From an uncultured Bartonella sp. (GTDB taxonomy: Bacteria > Pseudomonadota > Alphaproteobacteria > Rhizobiales > Rhizobiaceae), in assembly GCF_945277285.1 (NCBI RefSeq), contig NZ_CALYPR010000001.1, forward strand, positions 868,001 to 932,000: 64,000 nucleotides of DNA. Direction: 5' to 3'. The position numbers and the translations under genes are program-made. Of the stretch, positions 9,399 to 18,632 are shown in pieces. The notes beneath the pieces were generated by a model, which had not been told where the DNA came from, ran no database searches, and saw nothing but the letters and a program-made list of their open reading frames with translations. Position 1 is the first letter of the stretch. Each line of letters opens with the position of its first letter.

Positions 9399-10202
9399 TC
9401 AGAGGGAAAACTGATCACCAAGATAAAGTCTGCGCACATCCGCATTGGTCACAATATCATCCGGCTGTCCATGGGTGAGCACCTGACCATCATGGATAAT
9501 GTAGGCGCGATCGACAAGCCCCAAAGTTTCACGCACATTGTGATCGGTAACCAAAACTCCGATGCCGCGGCTTTTTAAATGACGTACCAATTGCTGGATA
9601 TCGGCAATAGCTATCGGGTCAATGCCGGCAAACGGTTCATCAAGCAACATAAAGTTCGGCCGCGAGGCAAGTGCCCTTGCAATTTCCAAACGTCGTCTTT
9701 CACCACCCGAGAGAGCTAAAGACGGGCTTTTACGCAAGTGGGCTATTTTGAACTCTTCAAGCAGTGCATCAAGCTCTTCGGCACGCTTCCGGCGATTTTT
9801 TTCAACAACTTCCAAAACCGCTTTAATATTGTCTTCAACCGAAAGACCGCGAAAAATCGAGGCTTCTTGCGGCAAATATCCAATGCCTAAGCGCGAACGT
9901 CTGTACATGGGCATATCGGTCACATCAAAACCATCAATTTCGATGCTGCCGCTGTCAACCTCAATAAGTCCGGTTACCATATAAAAACAGGTGGTTTTGC
10001 CAGCACCATTTGGGCCAAGAATACCAACAATTTCGCCAGCCCGCACACCAAAAGACACACCCTTGACAACTTGGCGCCCACGATAGGTTTTGGTCAAATC
10101 ACGGGCAACCAGCGTCCCTTTGAGGCGTTCTTTCAGATTTTCACCCGAACCATCTTCATAGGCTATCTGTTCGAAAGCTGTTTGCGAATCACTCTGTGAC
10201 AT
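9399..10202 (-). CDS. lptB: LPS export ABC transporter ATPase
   Basis: 267 residues. Complete ABC ATPase: Walker A GPNGAGKTT, Q-loop YLPQEAS, signature LSGGERRR, Walker B FMLLDEPFAGID and switch histidine TDHN. LptB powers LptFG extraction of lipopolysaccharide from the inner membrane into the LptC-LptA bridge. I chose the ATG at 10202, eight bases after the lptA stop; an ATG at 10229 would overlap lptA and has no ribosome site. The 30-residue N-terminal extension before the ABC fold is common in Rhizobiales. Operon with lptC and lptA. Confidence 0.94.
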   Translation of the reverse strand: MSQSDSQTAFEQIAYEDGSGENLKERLKGTLVARDLTKTYRGRQVVKGVSFGVRAGEIVGILGPNGAGKTTCFYMVTGLIEVDSGSIEIDGFDVTDMPMYRRSRLGIGYLPQEASIFRGLSVEDNIKAVLEVVEKNRRKRAEELDALLEEFKIAHLRKSPSLALSGGERRRLEIARALASRPNFMLLDEPFAGIDPIAIADIQQLVRHLKSRGIGVLVTDHNVRETLGLVDRAYIIHDGQVLTHGQPDDIVTNADVRRLYLGDQFSL

Positions 10203-10209
10203 ACAACGC

Positions 10210-10869
10210 TCATTTTCCGTTTTGTTCATTGCGATTCATAATAATTGAAACGCGCCCCTTCTGCCCCGCCGTTTTACAGCTTTCCAGAAAAGCTTTGCCG
10301 GTATCCATATGCGCCGTCAATTTACATCCGGTTGCAACATTATCACCATCTGCCAAAATGACGCGTTTTCCTGTCAAAATCATCAGTTTTGACTTGCTGT
10401 CGAAAACACCTTCATCACCCGTTGCAACCTGCGTTGCTGTTTTTATGTAAACCTTGCCGGATGCTTCCATTTTCTCGACACCGGTCGAGCCAAGCCCGCC
10501 TGCCTGAGCTGCTGCAGCCGGTTTTGCCTGATCGTCTTTCGAAGTTTCCTCCGCTTTTTCATCATCCTTGCCGGCTTTACCTTTGTCTGCATCATCTGGT
10601 GCCTTGGCATAATGCACGATCAATTTGGATGTGCGCAAAATCCGGTCACCCTGAACAACCGAAACGTTGCCGGTAAAAACTGCAACCCCTTCTTTATCAC
10701 GCATTTCCAGATTATCGGCATTGAGTTCAACCGGTTCTTTACCGCCAGAAAGATTGACACCGAAGTTGGTTTGCTGAGCAAATGAAGGCAAAGTACCCAG
10801 ACTCATTAAAGCCATTCCTGTTGCCATCACTGCGCCAAGATTAGAAAAATATTGCTTTAACGGCTTCAT
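10210..10869 (-). CDS. lptA: periplasmic LPS transport protein LptA
   Basis: 219 residues. Signal peptide about 1-32 (hydrophobic AVMATGMALMSLGTLPSFA). The OstA/LptA domain begins at PVELNADNLEMRDKEGVAVFTGNV and ends near residue 200, interrupted by a low-complexity insert rich in D, K, E and A (about 105-140) that is typical of rhizobial LptA. It forms the beta-jellyroll bridge carrying LPS across the periplasm. GAGGAA precedes the ATG at 10869; an in-frame ATG at 10896 is less likely. Cotranscribed with lptC (59 bases upstream) and lptB. Confidence 0.9.
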   Translation of the reverse strand: MKPLKQYFSNLGAVMATGMALMSLGTLPSFAQQTNFGVNLSGGKEPVELNADNLEMRDKEGVAVFTGNVSVVQGDRILRTSKLIVHYAKAPDDADKGKAGKDDEKAEETSKDDQAKPAAAAQAGGLGSTGVEKMEASGKVYIKTATQVATGDEGVFDSKSKLMILTGKRVILADGDNVATGCKLTAHMDTGKAFLESCKTAGQKGRVSIIMNRNEQNGK

Positions 10870-10927
10870 TTCAAATTCCTCAAAAAACCACGACACCGCT
10901 TTTTAAATGCAAGCGTCTTTCAAATCC

Positions 10928-11575
10928 TTATTGCCCACTTGCGTTATCAATGACAAGACTAACACCGCGATTAAAAAATAAAACCTGCCCATTGTCACGT
11001 ATTTGCAAGCCATTTGCCTTTAAATGTTGTCCACCTCTGAGGATATCCACCGGACGATCCGTACTTAATTGGCTGGTTGCGAGGTTTACATCAGCCGCCT
11101 CGAGCTTCGCCACCATTCCATCATCAGTCTTTACTTCAAATGGCTTATCAAATTGCAAACGCCCATTGACGTTATCGTAGAACGCTCCGATAGCATTAAC
11201 AGCCGCTTCACCACGTTGTCCCAAAGGAAGGCTCGCAACAATATGCTGCAATTCGATTATCCCCGGATTGTGGGGATCCTGAACAGCTTTGTCGGCTTTT
11301 AAAGAATAAGGCTTATTGGCTGCCGTGTAACCTTCTAGTTTTGGATCAGTCATGGTCAATTGCCCACCTGCCCCCTGATCACCATTCAAAACAACCAGAT
11401 CTCGGGAACTCGGTGTTGCAAAAAAAGTGAACCAAGAAAAAACCAGCGCGATAATTATGGCAACAACAGGCAGAAGAAACTTTAACAGGTGAACGCGCAC
11501 GGAATGACGATGTGCAGCAACAAAAACAGCATCAGATTTTAAGCTGGGTAAAAAAATTTCTGAACTGTCGCCCAT
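10928..11575 (-). CDS. lptC: LPS export protein LptC
   Basis: 215 residues: a short cytoplasmic N-terminus, one transmembrane helix at about 29-50 (LLKFLLPVVAIIIALVFSWFTFF), then a periplasmic LptC/DUF1239 beta domain with LEGYTAANKPYSLKADKA and the MVAKLEAADVNL region. It receives LPS from LptBFG and passes it to LptA. Sequence conservation in LptC is low, so the call rests on topology and on its position directly upstream of lptA and lptB. Confidence 0.88.
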   Translation of the reverse strand: MGDSSEIFLPSLKSDAVFVAAHRHSVRVHLLKFLLPVVAIIIALVFSWFTFFATPSSRDLVVLNGDQGAGGQLTMTDPKLEGYTAANKPYSLKADKAVQDPHNPGIIELQHIVASLPLGQRGEAAVNAIGAFYDNVNGRLQFDKPFEVKTDDGMVAKLEAADVNLATSQLSTDRPVDILRGGQHLKANGLQIRDNGQVLFFNRGVSLVIDNASGQ

Positions 11576-11983
11576 TATATCCCTAAATGCTTTTGGCGAT
11601 ATCTATCACCTTTTCGCCGTATATGAAGATCCCATAATATGATTTTATATTTATGGCAATTCTCCACATCATTCAATATTTCGTTTCGTAAGTTTACGTC
11701 TTTAGAAATCAATCCACCCACAGCAAATCACAACAATGCCAATAAAACACATTATTTGCAAAGATTTTTTCCAATCTTGATTTTTTTTAATCAAAGAGCG
11801 TTGACGAAATGCGATAGACAGACAATAAACTATCCTGTCAACAAGTTTATAATGAACGTTGAGGTAATACTGGCAGAATTTTTCACAAATGCCTGCCAGC
11901 CACGGGATCGTAAGATCAGCAAATTGTCATTGCCTGGAATTTACGGGCAATCATCATTAGGCTGGTTAAAATTGGAGGCTGTT
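11576..11983. other. divergent lptC / ihfB intergenic region
   Basis: 408 bases between two divergent genes. The ihfB frame stays open to the left as far as 11639, but those residues look nothing like protein family sequence and the known N-terminus starts later. A perfect 7 bp inverted repeat (CTGGCAG / CTGCCAG at 11870-11876 and 11893-11899) could be an operator for ihfB. A candidate promoter is listed separately. Confidence 0.45.
11801..11830 (+). promoter_or_regulatory. possible sigma-70 promoter for ihfB
   Basis: TTGACG at 11801-11806, an 18-base spacer and ATAAAC at 11825-11830, about 150 bases before the ihfB start. The -35 matches well; the -10 is weak. Inferred from the sequence only. 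Confidence 0.35.
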
Positions 11984-12292
11984 TTGATTAAGTCGGAACT
12001 TGTGCAAATTATCGCCAACCGTAACCCTCATCTTTTTCAACGGGATATTGAAAATATCGTCAGTGCTGTGTTCGACGAAATATCCACAGCTCTGGCTGAA
12101 GGCAATCGTGTAGAGCTAAGAGGTTTTGGCGCTTTTTCAGTCAAAAACAGGCCGGCCCGCTCGGGTCGTAATCCGCGTACGGGCGAATCTGTTTCTGTCG
12201 AAGAAAAATGGGTCCCATTCTTCAAAACCGGTAAGGAATTGCGAGACCGCCTGAATAGTGAGTGGAACCATGACGTTAAAGCAGATCATTAG
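11984..12292 (+). CDS. ihfB: integration host factor beta subunit
   Basis: 102 residues. Classic HU/IHF fold: [40 protein letters not shown] and the DNA-intercalating arm [13 protein letters not shown], ending in [13 protein letters not shown]. It pairs with IhfA to bend DNA in replication, recombination and sigma-54 transcription. The start is a TTG at 11984, preceded by GGAGG seven bases upstream; it gives the conserved N-terminus (M)IKSELVQ. No ATG fits. The stop overlaps the start of the LapA-like gene. Confidence 0.95.
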   Translation: MIKSELVQIIANRNPHLFQRDIENIVSAVFDEISTALAEGNRVELRGFGAFSVKNRPARSGRNPRTGESVSVEEKWVPFFKTGKELRDRLNSEWNHDVKADH

Positions 12293-12590
12293 TCTGATTA
12301 TCCTCATTCCTGTTGGAATTATTCTGATTGCTTTTATGGTCGCCAACAGGACGAGTGTCGCTTTAAGCCTTAATCCGTTTGAAACAACTGGCGATGGTTT
12401 TGTCTATCATGCACCATTGTTTGTCTGGCTTTTTCTATTCCTCGCACTCGGCATTATTATCGGTGGCATAACGGTCTGGTTTACCCAACATCGCTTCCGC
12501 AAAGCTTTGAAAGACACCCAAACCGAATTACAAGGGCTTAAAATGGATCAATCGAAAAACACCGATCTTACTATTGTTGACCATTCATAA
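12270..12590 (+). CDS. LapA-family (DUF1049) membrane protein
   Basis: 106 residues from the ATG at 12270 (GTG at 12258 is the alternative). Two transmembrane helices (about 4-25 and 45-70) flank a short periplasmic loop, followed by a cytoplasmic coiled tail ([18 protein letters not shown]). This matches DUF1049/LapA. In E. coli LapA works with LapB in LPS homeostasis; whether that holds here is unknown. It overlaps the end of ihfB, which suggests translational coupling. In Brucella-type genomes I would expect trpF-trpB-trpA next; they are absent here. Confidence 0.85.
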   Translation: MTLKQIISLIILIPVGIILIAFMVANRTSVALSLNPFETTGDGFVYHAPLFVWLFLFLALGIIIGGITVWFTQHRFRKALKDTQTELQGLKMDQSKNTDLTIVDHS

Positions 12591-12934
12591 GGCTATTAGC
12601 AAACCTCGCCAATAAATTTTAAAACTCAACTTTTGAGGTTTTTGACAGTGTTTTCTAGCTGAGCTCGCATGTGCTCGAGTTTATCACTCAATTTTATTTG
12701 TGAAGGGTCGGTCAGTTTTTTGAAAATCTGCTACAAATGGTCGAAATTTTGAGCTTCGGTTCGTTTTTTTTTAATATGATTGCTAGTGTCTAAATTATGT
12801 TTCCAGCCGGACTTTCACCCAATCGACTGCATATTTTCAGATTATTTAAAAAAAACTTTATTGCCGTTTTTTCATTTTCTCCTTTTTTAAATAGAAAATC
12901 ACACTCTTGAGACAATGAAAAAATATGCCCTTTC
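12591..12934. other. intergenic region, no gene seen
   Basis: 344 AT-rich bases. AAACCTC near 12601 and GAGGTTT near 12635 form a weak inverted repeat just after the LapA-like gene. Nothing else recognised. The N-terminus of the next gene is ill defined and may begin later than its open frame. Confidence 0.4.
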
Positions 12935-14125
12935 TTGAAAAAGATGTTTTATAAGCATGAAAACATCCGGACAAAACACGGGACAGGTGAGATTGTGAAA
13001 GCAATAAATTCAAAAGAGAAAAAACGGGGTCATCGCTCACCATGCAACCAACCACTACATGATAAAAAGATGGCGTCTGCCCCATCAAAAAATAGCGTGC
13101 GCCACAAGCCTTCCCGAACTGAAAATTCGAACCTGCAGCATAAGCCGATTCTGCAACAGGAAAAGCTATTAAATACAAAAGAATCGCTAATAGTAAACTT
13201 AAATCACTTTCGTTCGCGCCCGACTGGTCAAAGACCGGATGAAAATCTGCCGCTCATTCTTGAAACAGCAGCTTCCAAAGATTATGCGCTTATTGATAGC
13301 GGCAACAGTCTAAAGCTTGAGCGTTATGGAAATTTGCGCATCATCCGCCCAGAAGGACAGGCATTGTGGCAGCCTGCACTGGGTGAAGCCGAATGGAATG
13401 ATGTAGATGCTATTTTTACCGGAAATACCGATGAAGAAGGTATGGGACGTTGGAATTTTCCCAAGCAACCGCTTGGTGAAACTTGGCCCCTTTCATGGGA
13501 CGGAATGGATTTCCTCGGTCGCTTTACATCTTTTCGCCATGTAGGCGTTTTCCCAGAACAAGATGCCCATTGGCGTTTCATGGAAAGTCTCATAAACAAA
13601 GCGTGCCGGCCAGTGAAGGTTCTCAACCTTTTTGGCTATACCGGCCTTGCCTCACTTATCGCGGCGCGGGCGGGTGCGGAAGTAACCCATGTTGATGCAT
13701 CAAAAAAAGCAATTTTATGGGCCAAAGAAAATCAAGAAATTGCCCGTTTGACTGACCGCCCGATCCGCTGGATCTGTGATGATGCGATGAAATTTGTTGA
13801 ACGGGAAGAACGTCGCGGCAAACACTATGATATTATATTGCTTGATCCTCCTGCTTATGGTCGTGGCCCCCATGGTGAAGTTTGGCAGCTTTTCGACCAT
13901 TTGGCTGCCATGATCAGAAGCTGCCGCGCCATATTATCGGAAAATCCGATTGCGATTATACTCACCGCCTATTCTATCCGCGCATCGTTTTTTGCTATTC
14001 ATGAACTGATGCGCGATGAATTTACCGGCCTTGGTGGTCTTGTCGAGTCGGGTGAACTTATCTTACGTGAAGAAAATGCAAAAAGAGCACTTTCTACCTC
14101 TCTTTTTAGCCGCTGGATCTTTTAA
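12935..14125 (+). CDS. class I SAM-dependent methyltransferase, probably rRNA (RlmI-like)
   Basis: The open frame is 396 residues. Residues from about 105 onward form the conserved enzyme: an N-terminal substrate part (LERYGNLRIIRPEGQALWQP), SAM motif I KVLNLFGYTGLASLIAARAG, an acidic residue in VTHVDASK and the catalytic DPPAYGRG, as in RlmI/RlmK-type RNA cytosine methyltransferases. The first 100 residues are basic and poorly structured; the true start may be TTG 12935, ATG 12944, GTG 12995 (with an AGGTGAG ribosome site) or ATG 13070. It is followed at one-base spacing by a TrmH-family RNA methyltransferase, which supports an RNA target. Confidence 0.8.
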   Translation: MKKMFYKHENIRTKHGTGEIVKAINSKEKKRGHRSPCNQPLHDKKMASAPSKNSVRHKPSRTENSNLQHKPILQQEKLLNTKESLIVNLNHFRSRPTGQRPDENLPLILETAASKDYALIDSGNSLKLERYGNLRIIRPEGQALWQPALGEAEWNDVDAIFTGNTDEEGMGRWNFPKQPLGETWPLSWDGMDFLGRFTSFRHVGVFPEQDAHWRFMESLINKACRPVKVLNLFGYTGLASLIAARAGAEVTHVDASKKAILWAKENQEIARLTDRPIRWICDDAMKFVEREERRGKHYDIILLDPPAYGRGPHGEVWQLFDHLAAMIRSCRAILSENPIAIILTAYSIRASFFAIHELMRDEFTGLGGLVESGELILREENAKRALSTSLFSRWIF

Positions 14126-14126
14126 T

Positions 14127-14978
14127 ATGACAACACAAAAACATACCGGCCAGGTCAAAGAAATCACCTCGCTTGCCAATCCTATCATCAAAGACATGAA
14201 GTCCTTGTCGCTCAAAAAAAACCGCGATCGTGAGGGCGTGTTTATGGCCGAAGGATTGAAGCTTGTTATCGACGCACTCGATCTCGGTTGGAAAATTCGC
14301 ACCCTGCTATTTTCCAAAGCCGGCCTTGGCAACCCGCTTATTGAAAAAACAGCAGCACGCACAAAAGCGGCCGGCGGATTAATTATTGAAGCAAACGAGA
14401 AAGTCATGGAATCAGTAACCAGGCGCGATAATCCGCAAATGGTGGTTGGTGTGTTTGAACAACGTTGGTTTGATATGTCAACATTTTCCGCCAAAGGTGA
14501 TGATGTCTATGTCGCGCTTGACCGAATCCGTGACCCCGGCAATCTTGGTACCATCATTCGCACGGCCGATGCTGTCGGTGCCAAAGGGCTTATTCTTGTG
14601 GGCGATACAACCGATCCTTATTCGCTTGAAACCGTACGTGCCACCATGGGGTCGATCTTTGCTTTACCGCTTTACCGGCTAAGTGCAGAAGAATTTCTTA
14701 AATGGCGCACCGGATTTCATGGTAAAATTATTGGTACCCACCTCAAAGGCTCGTTCGATTATCGAACTATCGACTATAGTAAAGGTCCAACCATTCTATT
14801 CATGGGCAATGAACAACAAGGCCTGCCCGACAACCTCGCTGATAGCTGCGATAAGCTTGCAAGAATTCCTCAAGCAGGACGTGCCGATTCACTCAATCTT
14901 GCGATCGCAACGGCAATCATGCTTTACGAAATCCGTCGCAACACTTTGACACTTGATCCGCGTGAGGCCCGTTCATGA
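14127..14978 (+). CDS. TrmH-family (SpoU) RNA 2'-O-methyltransferase
   Basis: 283 residues. N-terminal substrate-binding domain (about 1-105, starting ITSLANPIIKDMKSLSLKKNR) and a C-terminal SPOUT knot with its three motifs: DRIRDPGNLGTIIRTADAVGA, FMGNEQQGL and IPQAGRADSLNLAIATAIMLYE. Likely modifies rRNA or tRNA; the exact base cannot be told from sequence. The ATG at 14127 follows the stop of the previous methyltransferase by one base; in-frame extension upstream overlaps that gene and is rejected. lspA overlaps its stop by four bases. Confidence 0.92.
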   Translation: MTTQKHTGQVKEITSLANPIIKDMKSLSLKKNRDREGVFMAEGLKLVIDALDLGWKIRTLLFSKAGLGNPLIEKTAARTKAAGGLIIEANEKVMESVTRRDNPQMVVGVFEQRWFDMSTFSAKGDDVYVALDRIRDPGNLGTIIRTADAVGAKGLILVGDTTDPYSLETVRATMGSIFALPLYRLSAEEFLKWRTGFHGKIIGTHLKGSFDYRTIDYSKGPTILFMGNEQQGLPDNLADSCDKLARIPQAGRADSLNLAIATAIMLYEIRRNTLTLDPREARS

Positions 14979-15472
14979 AGGCAAAATCGATCATTGCACT
15001 CGTTTTTGGGCTTATAATTACCGTGGGGCTAGACCAATTAGTCAAGTATTGGGTGGTCAACACACTTGATGTCGGCGAAGAAATCTCGCTATTACCCTTT
15101 CTTTCGCTCTATCACGCGCGCAACCCCGGCATTGCTTTTTCGATGTTGTCATCGGTTTCTGATTGGGGGCTTATTGCACTGACATTCTGCATTATCTGTT
15201 TTGTCATCTGGCTATGGAAAAATGCCGGCCCCGAAAAATCACTATCCCGATTTGGCTTTTTGCTTGTGATCGGCGGGGCTATCGGCAATCTCATTGACCG
15301 TATCCGTTTCCACTATGTTATTGATTATATTTCATTCCATATCGGAGATGTTTTCTCATTCGCTATTTTTAATCTCGCTGATAGTTTTATTACTATCGGT
15401 GCAATTTTTATCATCGTTGATGAATTAATAAATTGGAAAAAAGAAAAAGGTAATGTGAAAAAAAATTTGTAA
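14975..15472 (+). CDS. lspA: lipoprotein signal peptidase (signal peptidase II)
   Basis: 165 residues with four transmembrane helices. Catalytic aspartates D117 (VIDYI) and D136 (FNLADS) sit in the conserved GNLIDRIRF...VIDYISF and FNLADSFITIG blocks; N50PGIAFS is the other signature. It cleaves the signal peptide of diacylglyceryl-modified prolipoproteins in the inner membrane. ATGA overlap with the TrmH-family gene. The tail is lysine-rich. Confidence 0.96.
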   Translation: MKAKSIIALVFGLIITVGLDQLVKYWVVNTLDVGEEISLLPFLSLYHARNPGIAFSMLSSVSDWGLIALTFCIICFVIWLWKNAGPEKSLSRFGFLLVIGGAIGNLIDRIRFHYVIDYISFHIGDVFSFAIFNLADSFITIGAIFIIVDELINWKKEKGNVKKNL

Positions 15473-15557
15473 TATTGATAAATTATGAATAGAAACAATA
15501 GTTTCTTGTCATTTTTAAGAAAAACTATTTTATCATTACGACAATCGGGGGGATACG

Positions 15558-16607
15558 ATGGAAAATCCATCAAATGTATTTGCCAAAGAGACCGAGTTTC
15601 AAAAATTACAATTTACCGGAACCGCTACAGATTATTTTGGTATCTGGATTGTCAATATTTTTCTGACTGTTCTGACCTTCGGTATCTATTCAGCTTGGGC
15701 AAAGGTGAGACGACGGCGCTATTTTCAAGGCCATACATTGCTTGAAGGACACGGCTTTGGCTATCATGCGACCGGTAAACAGATTTTTCTTGGCAGGCTT
15801 CTTGCTTTCGGCCTGTTTGCGCTTTTTGTCATTCCGGTTATTCAGGTATTTGCGGGTCTGATACTATTTTTTGTCTTTCCTTTACTCATACATCGCTCGC
15901 TGAGATTTAATGCGCGCGTTACCAGTTATCGCAATATCCGGTTCACTTTCGTCGGTACGACAAAGGAAGCCTATAAAGCCTTTTTACTCGGGCCATTTTT
16001 AGCTACAATCAGTTTGGGAATTCTGGCACCAATTGCTAACCAATGGCGGCAACACTATGTCGGCAACAATATGATGTATGGCGACCGGCCATTTAAAACC
16101 AACATCCCTATTAAAAGCCTTTATAAAATTTGGCTTTCGGCAGTCGGGTTAACTTTCATATTTGTTATAATTAACACTCTGGTTATCGGCATAATTGCAA
16201 TCAACGACAAAAATGAAGGACAATCTGTCTATAATCTCGGTTTAGCCCTATTCGATTTCTTTTTGCTCATTACATATTTTGGAATTTTTATTGTTTGGTT
16301 TGTCTATGCTTTAAGAATAAAAAATCTTGCCTGGTCATCTACTATTCTTGACAACAAACATCCCATCCGCTTGAACCTGCCGTGGAAAAGGTATTTGTGG
16401 ATCACAATTTCCAATGGTGTCATATCACTCATCACATTAGGATTAATGCGGCCATGGGCAGCGATCCGGTTTGAAAAATTCAGATGGGAACACACATCCA
16501 TTCAATTTAATGGAGATTTAGGCGAAATCATTTCGGATGTCGAAAAAACAACAACACCGATTGCCGCTGAATATCTCGACATTGACGGGTTTGATTTTGG
16601 CTTCTAG
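15558..16607 (+). CDS. DUF898 (YjgN-like) multi-pass membrane protein
   Basis: 349 residues. The DUF898 pattern is clear: FTGTATDYFGIWIVNIFLTVLTFGIYSAWAKVRRRRYFQGHT near the start and a second half-repeat ending in ITLGLMRPWAAIRFEKFRWEHT. About six to eight membrane helices. Function unknown. GGGGG lies upstream of the ATG. It overlaps the following M48 metalloprotease gene, a pairing found in many proteobacteria, which suggests that the two act together at the membrane. Confidence 0.88.
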   Translation: MENPSNVFAKETEFQKLQFTGTATDYFGIWIVNIFLTVLTFGIYSAWAKVRRRRYFQGHTLLEGHGFGYHATGKQIFLGRLLAFGLFALFVIPVIQVFAGLILFFVFPLLIHRSLRFNARVTSYRNIRFTFVGTTKEAYKAFLLGPFLATISLGILAPIANQWRQHYVGNNMMYGDRPFKTNIPIKSLYKIWLSAVGLTFIFVIINTLVIGIIAINDKNEGQSVYNLGLALFDFFLLITYFGIFIVWFVYALRIKNLAWSSTILDNKHPIRLNLPWKRYLWITISNGVISLITLGLMRPWAAIRFEKFRWEHTSIQFNGDLGEIISDVEKTTTPIAAEYLDIDGFDFGF

Positions 16608-17748
16608 CAATCTTTCGTCCAATGAAAATGATATCTTGCCGTCTGTTGAAGGTGAATGGTTTTTTCCAAATTCCAACCGTTGTGAAAAAACTGTCTTAAA
16701 CCTTGAAAAGGGCTATTTGGTTGTTAGTAACGATGTTGGACAAATATTTGCCCGAGCACCTGTCGGGAAAATTGCAATATCCCAACGTCTGGCTGGCATT
16801 GCAAGGGAACTCACATTTCCCGACCAATCATTATTTACCAGCTTTGACAATGACGGAATTGATCGCCTGCTCAAGAAGACCAAACACCATTCATCAATCT
16901 TCATCGCTGATCTTGAACAGTTTCGCCCACGTCTATTTGCCTTTATTCTAATAGCAATCATGTGCATTTATGGCCTATACAAGGTGTCAATCCCGATTTT
17001 CGTTGATATTGCCGTTTATGCGACACCCGACCAGATTTCTCAAGCTTTGGGAAAAAGCACATTTGAAACGCTGAACCGCACAATTCTGTCCTCCTCCACG
17101 ATACCTCAAAAACGGCAAAGTGAAGTATCGGCCATTTTTACCCGCCTTACACAAGCGGCAGATAAAAATCCAAATCGTTTTCATCTCTATTTCAGAAAAG
17201 CCCCTGAAAAAATCGGGCCAAACGCATTTGCTATGCCGGATGGCAGCGTCGTGATTACCGATGCCCTCATCACTTTTGCCGGAAATGACGATGCGATGAT
17301 TGCCGGTGTTCTTGCCCATGAAATCGGCCATGTCGAAAATAAACACAGTTTGCGCCAAATTTATCGTGCAGCTGGCATTTCAACACTTATCATGTTTGTG
17401 ACCGGTGATATGGGAGAATTTCTGGAAAATATTATTTCACAGGGAAGTGTGCTTCTCTCGCTTTCCTATTCACGTGCATCCGAAGCGGAAGCCGACCGTT
17501 TTGGTGTCATACTGACGGCAAAAACCGGCTATGACCCGCAAGGTTTAATCCGCTTTTTTGAAAAACTTGCCAAGGATTATCATGCTTCAAAAGAGGGAGA
17601 AAACGAGCCATCCATTTTCGATACACACCCTGCCGATGAAGAACGGATTGCCGCTATTTTGACAGAAATAAAACAGATAGAATTATCCTCTACACGCCCA
17701 CAAACCCTAGGATTTCCAAGACCCAGGAAGATAGTTACCGAATTTTAA
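16537..17748 (+). CDS. M48-family membrane metalloprotease
   Basis: 403 residues. One membrane helix near residues 128-145 (LFAFILIAIMCIYGLYKVSI), then a periplasmic M48 peptidase domain with zinc motif HEIGH and downstream glutamate in SEAEADRFG, close to the BepA/LoiP/YcaL group that degrades misassembled envelope proteins. The N-terminal 120 residues are a family-specific domain paired with DUF898 proteins. The open frame begins 71 bases inside the DUF898 gene; the real start may be later, for instance a TTG near 16588, since the first 18 residues lack family character. Confidence 0.85.
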   Translation: MSKKQQHRLPLNISTLTGLILASSNLSSNENDILPSVEGEWFFPNSNRCEKTVLNLEKGYLVVSNDVGQIFARAPVGKIAISQRLAGIARELTFPDQSLFTSFDNDGIDRLLKKTKHHSSIFIADLEQFRPRLFAFILIAIMCIYGLYKVSIPIFVDIAVYATPDQISQALGKSTFETLNRTILSSSTIPQKRQSEVSAIFTRLTQAADKNPNRFHLYFRKAPEKIGPNAFAMPDGSVVITDALITFAGNDDAMIAGVLAHEIGHVENKHSLRQIYRAAGISTLIMFVTGDMGEFLENIISQGSVLLSLSYSRASEAEADRFGVILTAKTGYDPQGLIRFFEKLAKDYHASKEGENEPSIFDTHPADEERIAAILTEIKQIELSSTRPQTLGFPRPRKIVTEF

Positions 17749-17888
17749 GGATAACTTTATCGGGTTGTGCATTGCCTTGAAAAAATCACTTTCCCGTCAT
17801 TGTCATGCAACAAGCAAGGTCTAAATCAGTTGTAAAATATGTTTTTGGCTTTTCGGACCAGCAATAGTCGCAACAAAGGAGCATCGAA

Positions 17889-18632
17889 ATGACTGCCTAT
17901 GCAAGGACACTTCTTAAAAAGTCCTATGATGAAAATTATAGTGCAAGCAATCCTGTCATACTTGCGACACTTGGCTCTTTGGAAGCGCGTTTAGTAAAAT
18001 TGCCGGACACGCTCACCAAAGTAGCGGAAACATCGGCAGAAAAAGACATGAAAAAAGACCACGACGAGTGGCTTATCATTGTCAGCGAAAAGGGGCACGC
18101 ATCTGAGAAAATAGCAAGCTGCCACATGATTTTGACAGGACACCTTCGCTTTAACGAAAAACTTGAAGCAGCCTGTCTGGGCGACAGTTTTGAAGTTGTC
18201 GGCGAACAACATTCACCGGTGTTCTTGGCTATTGCGCCTTTTGAATTTTTTAATAAAGCCAAAACACATCGTGCACAGGGCCTATTATGGCAGGCGATTA
18301 CCCATTTTTGTATTCTTCAAAATGTCGACTACGTTATCGGAAGTCTGGCATTTGAAAGCAGATATCCTGCGGCACACGCTTTGGAACTATCCTACCTTCA
18401 TCATTTTTGCCGGTCGCAATCGGGCGTTCATTTGCGCGCCAATCACGGTGTGACGATGGATATTATGCCGGAAGAAGCCATTAATCCCGTCGAGGCATTT
18501 TCTTGCCTGCCGCCAATGCTGCGTTATTGCTTGCGTATCGGTGCCAAGGTTGCAGATAATGCTGTGATTGACCGCAACAATAATGAAACCCGCATTTTCT
18601 TACTATTTTCAGCCAAGACAGTTCATGCTTGA
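17889..18632 (+). CDS. OlsB-like (hemolysin/GNAT) acyltransferase, shortened
   Basis: 247 residues. The second half has the OlsB fold: LLWQAITHFCILQNVDYVIGSLAFESRYPAAHALELSYLHHF, then LPPMLRYCLRIGAKVADNAVIDRNNNETRIFLLF. OlsB transfers a 3-hydroxyacyl chain to ornithine in ornithine-lipid synthesis. The first half is unusual: after LGSLEARLVKL the family's RYRVFYEEMGA-type core seems to be missing or replaced, leaving the protein about 40-50 residues short of typical OlsB. The ribosome site (AAAGGAG) is strong, so it is expressed as a unit. It may be a divergent enzyme or a decaying one. No olsA partner lies nearby. Confidence 0.7.
   Translation: MTAYARTLLKKSYDENYSASNPVILATLGSLEARLVKLPDTLTKVAETSAEKDMKKDHDEWLIIVSEKGHASEKIASCHMILTGHLRFNEKLEAACLGDSFEVVGEQHSPVFLAIAPFEFFNKAKTHRAQGLLWQAITHFCILQNVDYVIGSLAFESRYPAAHALELSYLHHFCRSQSGVHLRANHGVTMDIMPEEAINPVEAFSCLPPMLRYCLRIGAKVADNAVIDRNNNETRIFLLFSAKTVHA

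Noticed and set aside
11639..11983. Open extension upstream of ihfB, about 115 residues
   Set aside because: Composition is non-coding; the known N-terminus begins at TTG 11984 with GGAGG.
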